From positions 1 through 64,000 of the forward strand of contig NZ_WKLH01000008.1 in NCBI RefSeq assembly GCF_010882175.1: a DNA stretch of 64,000 bases, in the 5' to 3' direction. Below the pieces are notes generated by a model. It was not told the origin of the DNA and did no database searches. It saw only the letters and a list, made by a program, of their open reading frames with translations. This document shows positions 1 to 7,060 of this stretch, in pieces. A program made the position numbers and the translations under genes. The stretch is from Mangrovibacterium lignilyticum (lineage in GTDB: Bacteria > Bacteroidota > Bacteroidia > Bacteroidales > Prolixibacteraceae). The first letter of the stretch is position 1, and every line of letters starts with the position of its first letter.

Positions 1-1808
1 GGCGTGTCGAATTGAAGAACGGCAAGTTCGCTGAGGCCGAACAAAACTTAAGAGCTGCGATCGAGATCATGACCACTTATCATCCCAACCCGGCATCGGG
101 CGAGGCGCATTATTTCTGTGGATTAGCTTGCTCATTGCAAGGACGTAAAGACGAAGCTTACGGCTTGTTCTACAAATCAACCTGGAATTTTGAGTGGCGT
201 GCAGCTGCCTATTATCAGCTAGCAACGTTGGATTGCCAGAAGGGTGACTACGAAACAGCATTAGAGCATTTGGAAGCTTCGTTGGATACCAATCGTCAGA
301 ACAATAAGACGTCTATTTTGAAAGCTGTTGTTCTGAAGCACCAGGGAAATAAAGAAGCTGCACAAGACGTGTTGACTGAGCTTTTCAAAACAGATGCGCT
401 GGATCAATGGGCGAAATTTGAATTGGCCAATTTGTCGGGCAATTTCGATGACTTCATTCAATCATCCCGAAATGATGCCCAGACAATCCTGGATATTGCT
501 TTTGACTATGCGGAAACAGGATTTTACGATGAAGCGATCGCCGTTATCGAATTGCATCACAAAAATGAAATTCCGGCATGTGCGGTGCCAAACCCAATGG
601 CAGCGTCAATCATGACCGAGTTTGCCCTGGCTTGGTTGTACCAAATGAGTGGCGATCAAACCAAAGCTGCTGAATTGCTGAAATCGACAAAAACAGCTTC
701 CTGCGACTATGTTTTCCCATCGCGCATCTACGAACAACTTGTGTTGGAATGGGCATTGCAGGTCGATCATGAAAATACGGTTGCCGCCTTCGGATTGGGT
801 AACTATTACTTCAACCTGAAACGCCACAAAGATGCCATTCGCGTATGGGAATTGGCAGCAAATGCCGACAGCAGCTATGGAACATTGTACCGGAACTTAG
901 GTATCGCTTACTGGAATACTTTTGAGGATGGAGACAAAGCCAGACAGGCTTTCCAAAAAGCTGTTGAATTGGTTCCGGATGATATGCGTGTTCGTTACGA
1001 ATTTGACCAGTTACGCAAAAAATTGAACGATGATCCGAAAGATCGACTGGAAAGTTTACTGCCGATTTTGGATCAGATTACAAGCCGTGATGACTTTTCT
1101 GTTGAATTGGCAGCTCTATACAATTTCGAAGGAGAATATGAAAAAGCCTTGAACCTGATGGAGAACCGGAACTTCCATCCTTGGGAAGGTGGCGAAGGGC
1201 AGGTTTTGCGACAATACACCTATGCATGTTTGAAATTGGGCCAGATGGCGTTGAAAGCCGGGGATGCTAAGGTTGCTTTCGCATATTTCGAGAAGTCGAT
1301 GAATACACCGGATAACCTGGGCGAAAAGTACCATCCATTGCAGGCAGTGGCACATATCAACTACTGGAAAGGAATGGCCTTGAAAGCCCTGGGCAAAATA
1401 GACGAAGCCAATACGCACTTCATTGCCAGCACCAACGAGGAGGGCGACTTTATTGATATGGCCGTTAGTGCTTACTCGGAGCTCTCGTACTATAAGGCAC
1501 TTTCGTTGAAGGAACTGGGCAAAGCTAACGAGGCCGAAGACTTGCTGCAGAAGATAAAAGCTTTCGCTGAAGCCAAGTTGAAGGAGAAAGTTCAGATTGA
1601 CTACTTTGCAACTTCATTGCCGCTGTTGCTGGTGTTCGAGGATAACATTCAGATGCGAAATACGGTCGACGCTAAATTCCTGATCGCACTTGCAGAAGTT
1701 GGGCTCGGTAACGGCAATGTGTCGGCAGAATTGGCCAAAGAAATATTGGAGCTTAATTCAATGCATGTTGGTATATCTGATCTAGTAAAAGAACTTGAAT
1801 GCGTTTAA
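1..1808 (+). CDS. TPR-repeat protein (DUF5107-type), 5' end outside window
   Basis: The frame is already open at the left edge, and the first in-frame start-like codon (TTG at 12) has coding sequence before it, so this is the C-terminal ~600 residues of a longer protein. Degenerate TPR helices recur throughout, for example around residues 5-60, 60-110, 245-330 and 380-490, each with the A/G/Y spacing typical of TPRs, as in 'GNYYFNLKRHKDAIRVWE'. Large Bacteroidota proteins with a DUF5107 N-terminus and this kind of TPR tail are often found near sugar uptake genes; the assignment rests on overall resemblance because the N-terminus is not visible. There is no catalytic motif. The gene ends with TAA at 1806-1808, followed by a weak hairpin. 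Confidence 0.6.
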   Translation, partial: RVELKNGKFAEAEQNLRAAIEIMTTYHPNPASGEAHYFCGLACSLQGRKDEAYGLFYKSTWNFEWRAAAYYQLATLDCQKGDYETALEHLEASLDTNRQNNKTSILKAVVLKHQGNKEAAQDVLTELFKTDALDQWAKFELANLSGNFDDFIQSSRNDAQTILDIAFDYAETGFYDEAIAVIELHHKNEIPACAVPNPMAASIMTEFALAWLYQMSGDQTKAAELLKSTKTASCDYVFPSRIYEQLVLEWALQVDHENTVAAFGLGNYYFNLKRHKDAIRVWELAANADSSYGTLYRNLGIAYWNTFEDGDKARQAFQKAVELVPDDMRVRYEFDQLRKKLNDDPKDRLESLLPILDQITSRDDFSVELAALYNFEGEYEKALNLMENRNFHPWEGGEGQVLRQYTYACLKLGQMALKAGDAKVAFAYFEKSMNTPDNLGEKYHPLQAVAHINYWKGMALKALGKIDEANTHFIASTNEEGDFIDMAVSAYSELSYYKALSLKELGKANEAEDLLQKIKAFAEAKLKEKVQIDYFATSLPLLLVFEDNIQMRNTVDAKFLIALAEVGLGNGNVSAELAKEILELNSMHVGISDLVKELECV

Positions 1809-1856
1809 CGAAATGTTTTAGGTCTATAAAAAGTTAAAACGCAATTTAACAAAGGG

Positions 1857-1881
1857 GAGATGGATTTGAACAATTCATCTC
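1857..1881 (+). terminator. weak hairpin after TPR gene
   Basis: GAGATG at 1857-1862 pairs with CATCTC at 1876-1881, 49 nt after the TPR stop. No clear T-run follows, so termination activity is uncertain. Confidence 0.25.
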
Positions 1882-1929
1882 ACCCTTACTAACTAACCTT
1901 TATTACCCGAAAAAAATAAGAATTTAATT

Positions 1930-2091
1930 ATGAAAGTAATTGTGGCTGGAGGTCTGGTATTTATTGGTTATAATATAGTTGTGGAACTTTGGGATAGTGG
2001 TTTTGAACCAGTTATTGTAGATAATATAAGTAATTCAAATGAAAATGTGCTTTCTCAGTTGAATGAGCTAACAGTCTGGGGGAGGATATGA
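1930..2091 (+). pseudogene. galE: decayed N-terminal remnant of UDP-glucose 4-epimerase (galE)
   Basis: ATG at 1930 opens a 53-codon frame beginning MKVIVAGG and continuing VVEL...SGFEPVIVDNISNSNENVLSQL. This matches the first ~45 residues of GalE: the first Rossmann strand, the glycine loop and the 'VDNLSNS' strand-2 end. The NAD-binding loop, normally GGxGFIGSH, reads GGLVFIGYN, so two key positions are lost. After about residue 46 the similarity stops, and a TGA follows at 2089-2091. The rest of the ~340-residue enzyme is absent, because the left end of an IS3-family element begins about 30 nt later. It cannot make an epimerase. Confidence 0.75.
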
Positions 2092-2118
2092 AATGATACT
2101 TGTTTAACGTCAAACCAA

Positions 2119-2150
2119 TCGGGACATATCTCCATCACAATTTAATGAGT
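2119..2150 (+). repeat. IS3-family left terminal inverted repeat
   Basis: The block contains TCGGGACA, then TATCT, then TTAATGAGT, and mirrors the right end at 3544-3574 with a few mismatches and a one-base length difference. Confidence 0.6.
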
Positions 2151-2173
2151 ACTTTTTAATTACCAAATTGAAT

Positions 2174-3142
2174 TTAAGAGACTTTTTTGTTTAGTCGTCT
2201 TCTGTGATTTAGAGTACTAATTTTTATTCGCTTTCGCTCTTTTAAAATCTGTGAACCGTAGTTGCGATACACTGATTCCGGCGTTAGATTCGATAATGAT
2301 TCATGATACCGGTCATTGTTGTAATAATCTACAAAACCGTCGATTTCGTGCTGCAATGCTGACGGTAAATAGTAATGTTGCAGCTTAATCACGTTCTTCA
2401 TAGATCTGTGCCAACGTTCGATCTTTCCCTGTGTTTGTGGATGCAATGGTTTCCCCCGAATATGGTCAACACCTAGATTCGATAAGTATTCATCCAACCC
2501 ATTGGCGATATAGCAAGGACCATTATCCGAAAGCAACTTGGGGGCGTTCTGTTTGCTGATTCCTTCTTTTTGAAGCGCATGCTGAACGACTCGTTCCACA
2601 TCACCTTTCTGCATCGTCTTACACAGCTCCCAATGAACAACATACCGGGAGTAATCATCCAGTATTGTTGCCAAATAATACCAGCCCCAGCCTTGCACTT
2701 TGAGGTACGTAAAATCAGTTTGCCACATTTGATTTGGCCGGCTTGTTTTATGCTTGTACTCATCCGAAGCCTGCATAACAATCCAGGCTGGGCTCGTAAT
2801 CAATCCATGGCTTTTAAGTATTCTGTAAACGCTGCTTTCACTGATGTAGCGTTTCTTTTCATCAGTATACTTGAAGGCTAATTCCCGTGGTGAAAGATCT
2901 TCGTAATCCAGGGAATACTCCAGGATCTCTTGTCTTTCTTTTTCCGGTATTCTGTTCCAGTACTGGTTCCTGGTACTCTTTTGCGGGAGTAACCCATCGT
3001 AGCCGTATTCTTTGTAGGCAGCATACCAACGGTAAAAGTTACTGCGCGGTATTCCTAGTTCCTGCAGAGTCCGTTTCACGCCAATTTCGGAACGTTCCAC
3101 CAGGTCAATGATGGTCTTCTTTTCATGTGCACTTCGTCTCAT
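2174..3142 (-). CDS. IS3-family transposase OrfB (DDE integrase-type)
   Basis: This is the catalytic subunit of the transposase, 322 residues. The N-terminal third holds helix-turn-helix segments with the 'NFYRWY' signature near residue 35-40. The rve core carries the DDE triad: Asp143 in 'QTDFTYLK', Asp206 in 'LSDNGPCY' and Glu242 in 'GKIERWHRS', with 35 residues between the second Asp and the Glu (DD35E), typical of IS3. The C-terminal 'YNNDRYHESLSNLTPESVY' is the usual end of the family. All catalytic residues are present, so the protein may be active. The ATG at 3140-3142 lies 25 nt beyond the orfA stop; the orfB frame stays open upstream of this ATG back to an A8 run inside orfA, so a fused OrfAB is possible. 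Confidence 0.95.
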   Translation of the reverse strand: MRRSAHEKKTIIDLVERSEIGVKRTLQELGIPRSNFYRWYAAYKEYGYDGLLPQKSTRNQYWNRIPEKERQEILEYSLDYEDLSPRELAFKYTDEKKRYISESSVYRILKSHGLITSPAWIVMQASDEYKHKTSRPNQMWQTDFTYLKVQGWGWYYLATILDDYSRYVVHWELCKTMQKGDVERVVQHALQKEGISKQNAPKLLSDNGPCYIANGLDEYLSNLGVDHIRGKPLHPQTQGKIERWHRSMKNVIKLQHYYLPSALQHEIDGFVDYYNNDRYHESLSNLTPESVYRNYGSQILKERKRIKISTLNHRRRLNKKVS

Positions 3143-3167
3143 ATAGGCCTTGTTTACGCTAGTCCAG

Positions 3168-3509
3168 TCAGATTTTTTTTGCCATCCAAAGATCGAGTGC
3201 CTGCTCCGCTAACAGCTGTTTTAAATCCCGGTTCTGTTGACGCAGATCCGCAACTTCACTACTATTTGCCTCTCTCTTAAAATCGCCGGATAAGCGTTTT
3301 TTACCCGCTTCCAGGAAATCCTTACTCCAGGTATAGTAAAGGTTGCTGTTGATGCCTTCTCGTCGGCATAGCTCAGCTATGGTGTCTTCTCCTCGCAAGC
3401 CTTCCAATACAATACGGATCTTTTCTTCCGCTGAATAAAGTTTCCGGGTACGACGCTTAATTTCTCTGATTGTTTGTTCGGCTGATAGAGCCCTTTTTTG
3501 ATCGCTCAT
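3168..3509 (-). CDS. IS3-family transposase OrfA (HTH)
   Basis: A 113-residue DNA-binding subunit. 'YSAEEKIRIVLEGLRGEDTIAEL' and 'CRREGINSNLYYTWSKDFLEAG' form the HTH_Tnp_1 domain (about residues 25-72), followed by a leucine-rich coiled coil ('LRQQNRDLKQLLAEQAL'). Translation starts at ATG 3507-3509 and stops just after a run of eight adenines at 3173-3180. OrfB lies immediately downstream in the +1 (equivalently -2) frame. Confidence 0.93.
   Translation of the reverse strand: MSDQKRALSAEQTIREIKRRTRKLYSAEEKIRIVLEGLRGEDTIAELCRREGINSNLYYTWSKDFLEAGKKRLSGDFKREANSSEVADLRQQNRDLKQLLAEQALDLWMAKKI
3173..3180 (-). other. A8 slippery run joining orfA and orfB frames
   Basis: On the coding strand the orfA end reads GCA AAA AAA ATC TGA, giving eight consecutive A residues. 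Skipping one A (+1, or -2) gives 'AKKSDWTS...' and runs without a stop into the orfB ATG. A -1 shift instead meets TAA after about ten codons. A fused transposase would therefore need RNA-polymerase slippage or +1 slippage on the A8 run, not the -1 shift usual for IS3 elements. Confidence 0.5.
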
Positions 3510-3543
3510 AACAATTTATTTCTTTAAAGTTAATGAATTATGC

Positions 3544-3574
3544 ACTCATTAATTTCGAAGATAAATTGTCCCAA
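3544..3574 (+). repeat. IS3-family right terminal inverted repeat
   Basis: Read on the minus strand this block gives TTGGGACA, then ATCT, then TTAATGAGT, matching the left end at 2119-2150. The GH3 remnant begins directly outside it. Confidence 0.6.
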
Positions 3575-3579
3575 TTCAG

Positions 3580-5079
3580 TTGAAGATGTACACTGAATTC
3601 GTATCTGATGTAATAGCACAGGTTGAAGCGGGGAATGACCTGATGATGCCGGGAACCGAAGAGCAAAAAAAAGTGCTGACACAAGCCATTGTTGATGGAA
3701 AGATTGATCCGGAAGCTGTAAATAGCAGTCTTCGTCGTATCCTTGAATACATTGCAGCTACCTCCACTGTTCAAAAATATGAATACAGTAATAAGCCTGA
3801 TTTAAAAGGTCATGCTGAAGTCACCCGAAGTGCCGCAACCGAAGGGATGGTCTTGTTGAAAAATGATGCTGCAGTTTTGCCCTATAAAACAAAGACAGGC
3901 TCTGTTGCTGTATTTGGAGGTACTTCATACAGTTTTATTGCCGGAGGAACAGGCAGTGGTGACGTAAATGAAGCATATACTGTTTCGTTGATTGAAGGCT
4001 TGGAAAACGCCGGCTACAAGATCGATAAGGAGCTTCAGGGTAAGTATGTGCCTTTTGTGAAAGAGGCAGAAGCAAAAGAGATGCAGCGTCGTAAAGAGCA
4101 TGGTGGCCTTTTGTCAGATGTTCAACGTCTTCCAGAAATGCCTTTAAGCCAGGATTTAGTCGCTAAAAAAGCAGAATCTTCTGATGTTGCTATCATTACT
4201 ATTGGCCGAAATGCTGGAGAACAGCACGATAGAAAAATCAATAACGATTTCTATTTAGGGCTGGATGAAGTGAAAATGATCAACACCGTTTCGGATGCTT
4301 TTCATGCTGTCGGTAAAAGAGTCATCGTTATTCTGAATATTGGAGGAGTTATCGAAACTGCAAGCTGGAAAGATAAGGTTGATGCGATCCTGGTCGCATG
4401 GCAACCGGGGCAGGAAGGTGGAAACTCAGTAGCGGATGTGTTCTCAGGTAAAGCGAATCCTTCAGGTAAATTAACAATGACATTTCCTGTAGACTATAAC
4501 AATATTCCTTCTGCAGCCGATTTTCCGGGAGTTCCTGCGAACGATCCCAAAGAAGTGTTCTATAAAGAAGGAATTTACATTGGTTATCGCTACTTCAACA
4601 CCTTCAAAGTTCAACCATCATATGAATTTGGATACGGTAGCTCCTATACTACCTTCGACTATTCAGATCTGAAACTGAGTACAACCAATTTTAAAGATGA
4701 ACTGGAAGTTTCAGTAACAGTAACTAACACAGGTAAAGTCGCAGGTAAAGAAGTGGTTCAATTATACGTTTCAGCTCCAGCCAAGATAGTCGATAAGCCA
4801 TCTGAAGAGCTAAAAGCATTTGCAAAAACTAAAGTGTTGGATCCTGGTCAATCTCAAACATTGAAGTTTACATTGAATGCTTCAGATTTAGCATCGTTCA
4901 TTGATGACGAAAGTGCTTGGATTGCTGAAAAAGGAGCTTATAAAGTTAAGGTTGGTGCTTCTTCATTAGATATTAAATTGAAGGAAGACTTCTCACTTGA
5001 CAAAGATATCACTACTGAAAAGGTTCATAACACTTTTGATTTAGATGTGGACATGGACGATGTCCTAGAGAATAATTAG
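3580..5079 (+). pseudogene. GH3 beta-glycosidase lacking its N-terminal barrel (IS-truncated)
   Basis: The frame opens at the IS right end. From 'VIAQVEAGNDLMMPG' onward it aligns closely with the intact GH3 at 15827-18163, starting at about residue 280 of that protein. The alpha/beta sandwich domain ('EGMVLLKND', 'FIAGGTGSGDVN', 'QPGQEGGNSVADV', 'ANPSGKLTMTFP') and the C-terminal fibronectin-like domain ('VTNTGKVAGKEVVQLYVS') are present. The signal peptide, the TIM barrel and the nucleophile Asp (in 'MTDW' in the paralogue) are missing, so it cannot be a catalytic secreted GH3. The first codons (PIQLKMYTEF) come from or next to the IS junction, and the apparent TTG start is not a native start. 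The remainder is uninterrupted to TAG at 5079, so the truncation looks recent. Confidence 0.85.
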
Positions 5080-5145
5080 TTTGTTGTGATTTGTAAATTA
5101 TTGTGATTCAGGCTTGATGTTGTATTCTATAATTTACTGTTGAAA

Positions 5146-5199
5146 GTGGGGAAGCGGTACCGTGTTTTACAGGCATATCACTTCTCCGCTTATTTTGTT
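5146..5199 (+). terminator. possible terminator after GH3 remnant
   Basis: GTGGGGAAG at 5146-5154 can pair with CTTCTCCGC at 5181-5189 (9 bp, two G-U), followed by TTATTTTGTTG. It lies between the GH3 remnant and fecI of cassette A. Confidence 0.4.
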
Positions 5200-5301
5200 G
5201 AAATAAACAAATGTTGAGCAACATTAAGCGTAGACTAAATACAAGTTCTATTTTTTAGTTCTGTACACTTTTATATGTTTGTATAATTACAAACCAATAA
5301 A

Positions 5302-5883
5302 ATGAGGGAAGCGTTTAACCAGGAAAGAATAATTGTAGCATTGGCTGGCGATAGTCAGGCAGCCCTCGAAGAATTATTCAATTACTATTATCCCCGCCTT
5401 TTTAACTATTCGAAAGCTTTTTTGAAATTTGAAGATGGTGTTGACGATATACTGCAAGAGGTTTTCCTGAAAATCTGGAGAACCAGAAAGAATATAAAGG
5501 ATAGTAGCACTTTTAACGCATACATTTATACCATTACTCACAATTTGCTGCTGAATGAGCTGCGAAGCCGGCTGAACAATCAAAAAATGAAGGACCGTTT
5601 AGCAAAAGCTTCGATTGCTCAGGAGTACTTCCTGTCTGAGAGTTATGAGTTCAACGAGTTGAAAGCCCGGATTGACCGGGCGGTAGAGGCGCTCCCCGAA
5701 AAGCAAAGAGAAATTTTCAGAAAAAGCCGTATCGAAGGATTATCGCATAAAGAAATTGCTGAAGAATTAAAAGTTTCTGTAAAAACGGTTGAATATCACA
5801 TTGGCCAGTCAATCAAACTGATAAAAGGGAATTTGGGCAAAGAAGGCGAGCTAAGTTTGCTTTATTTTTACCTTTTTCTGTAA
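5302..5883 (+). CDS. FecI-like ECF sigma factor (cassette A)
   Basis: A 193-residue RNA polymerase sigma factor of the Bacteroidota expansion group. Region 2 covers about residues 20-90, with 'LFNYYYPRLFNYSKAFLKFEDGVDDILQEVFLKIW' matching the core-binding and -10 recognition helices. Region 4 covers about residues 130-180, with 'LPEKQREIFRKSRIEGLSHKEIA' leading into the helix-turn-helix 'ELKVSVKTVEYHI'. It is followed 66 nt later by fecR, then by an STN-bearing SusC. This is the standard trans-envelope arrangement: substrate in SusC signals via FecR and releases this sigma factor to transcribe susC. The ATG at 5302 is the only good start. Confidence 0.93.
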   Translation: MREAFNQERIIVALAGDSQAALEELFNYYYPRLFNYSKAFLKFEDGVDDILQEVFLKIWRTRKNIKDSSTFNAYIYTITHNLLLNELRSRLNNQKMKDRLAKASIAQEYFLSESYEFNELKARIDRAVEALPEKQREIFRKSRIEGLSHKEIAEELKVSVKTVEYHIGQSIKLIKGNLGKEGELSLLYFYLFL

Positions 5884-5949
5884 TTTTTTCAGTTTTCGTT
5901 TAGGGATACTTCCGTTTGCTGTGTATAACAAGTGTAATTAAGACACAGC

Positions 5950-6915
5950 ATGAAGACTATACTCAAAAAATATTTCAATTCAGTTTTATCACCGGACGAG
6001 TTCGAGCGATTCTGTGAATTTGTGAAGTCCACTAAAAATTCCAAACCACTATCGGAAATGATGAAATTGGAATGGAATTACTTCTACAATGATCAGGATG
6101 CTGACAAAAGCAATCCGGCACTTCTTGAAAGAATCAAACAACGCATATTGGTTGAAGATCGACAAAAATTAGCCAAGGTGCTAAGAATGTACTCCGTGGG
6201 AATTCGGGTCGCTGCCGTATTGGTCGTTGGCCTGATTATCACTTCTATTTGGCTATTCCAGAATCCTCGGCTGTCGACGCAGGCTGAGTTGATGCAGACA
6301 GTGGAAATTCCGTTGGGAGCCAGAACCCAAATGCAACTGCCCGACGGGTCTCAAGTTTGGCTAAACTCAGGTTCAACCTTGAGTTTTTCTAACGACTTTG
6401 CCAGAAGCCGGGAGGTTGATCTTGAGGGAGAAGCTTTTTTCGACGTTGTTAAGTCGAAAGTTCCTTTTGAAATTCATACGGATTACGGGGATGTAAAAGT
6501 GCTGGGAACAGCTTTCAACGTGGATGCTTATCCGGACGAGGAGTTTTCTACTACTTTGGAACGCGGAAAAATCGAGTTTTCAAGTAATACGGAAGAAAAG
6601 AAGATTTTAGAGCCTGGTGAGCAGGTGAGGATTGTAGGAGATAAAATTGTCTTGGAGAACGTGGATACGCAGATATTTACTTCCTGGAGGCAAGGACGTT
6701 TAATTTTCAAACGGGAACCTTTCCCTTCGATGATCAAAAAGTTGGAACGCTGGTATAATGTGCAAATCCAATATTCGGCGAGTGATTTCGACGGGCTTTG
6801 GTTTTCAGGAACGGTTGAGGGAGAATCAATATCCGAAGTGATGGAGATGGTTTGTAAATCAGCACCAGTAAAATACAACTACAATAGTCGTACTCGAACG
6901 ATTCAAATCAAATAA
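5950..6915 (+). CDS. FecR-like anti-sigma factor (cassette A)
   Basis: An inner-membrane anti-sigma protein of 321 residues. The cytoplasmic N-terminus (1-75) is expected to bind the adjacent sigma factor. One membrane segment follows at about 80-102 ('VGIRVAAVLVVGLIITSIWLF'). The periplasmic FecR domain contains 'EIPLGARTQMQLPDGSQVWLNSGSTLSF' and 'LEGEAFFDVV...PFEIHT..GDVKVLGTAFNV', and a DUF4974-type C-terminus follows ('SWRQGRLIFKREPFPSMIKKLERWYNV'), which contacts the SusC STN domain in this family. Its stop lies 60 nt before a minus-strand terminator that belongs to a predicted antisense RNA. Confidence 0.93.
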   Translation: MKTILKKYFNSVLSPDEFERFCEFVKSTKNSKPLSEMMKLEWNYFYNDQDADKSNPALLERIKQRILVEDRQKLAKVLRMYSVGIRVAAVLVVGLIITSIWLFQNPRLSTQAELMQTVEIPLGARTQMQLPDGSQVWLNSGSTLSFSNDFARSREVDLEGEAFFDVVKSKVPFEIHTDYGDVKVLGTAFNVDAYPDEEFSTTLERGKIEFSSNTEEKKILEPGEQVRIVGDKIVLENVDTQIFTSWRQGRLIFKREPFPSMIKKLERWYNVQIQYSASDFDGLWFSGTVEGESISEVMEMVCKSAPVKYNYNSRTRTIQIK

Positions 6916-6975
6916 ATCTAACTTAAAACTTAACAAGAAACCAATTAAAAACTTAATCATTATGAAGAGCTAACC

Positions 6976-7049
6976 AAAAAAAGAAGCAAGAACTGACTCT
7001 TCCTGCTTCTTCTGAAAATTGATTTATTAAAACTAGTACTAAACCAATC
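6976..7049 (-). ncRNA. predicted cis-antisense sRNA at the susC leader, cassette A
   Basis: On the minus strand TAATTTTG (7061-7054) matches the Bacteroides -7 element TAnnTTTG and ends on the A of the susC ATG. Downstream, AGAAGCAGGAA (7010-7000) pairs with TTCTTGCTTCT (6992-6982, one G-U) and is followed by T7 (6982-6976), a canonical intrinsic terminator for minus-strand transcription. Transcription from about 7049 would give an RNA of about 74 nt complementary to the susC leader. No good -33 TTTG is visible at this copy. The same layout recurs in cassettes B and C. Existence of the RNA is inferred. Confidence 0.45.
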
Positions 7050-7060
7050 ATTGCAAAATT

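Larger units (their letters stand above)
2119..3574 (-). mobile_element. IS3-family insertion sequence, about 1.45 kb
   Basis: Two overlapping-style transposase frames (HTH orfA and DDE orfB) on the minus strand lie between imperfect inverted repeats. Left end: GGGACA at 2121-2126 and AATGAGT at 2144-2150. Right end: their complements TGTCCC at 3567-3572 and ACTCATT at 3544-3550. Spacing is 29-30 bp at both ends. No convincing target-site duplication flanks the ends. The element separates a galE remnant (left) from a 5'-truncated GH3 gene (right), two unrelated broken genes, which fits recombination between IS copies or an adjacent deletion rather than simple insertion. Exact outer ends are uncertain by a few bases. 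Confidence 0.85.

Noticed and set aside
2570-2881. Plus-strand frame across the IS
   Set aside because: Opposite-strand shadow of the transposase OrfB.
2111-3580. Target-site duplication around the IS3 element
   Set aside because: Tested several end placements (AAT/ATT, CAA/TTC, ACC/CAG); none gives a matching 3-4 bp direct repeat.
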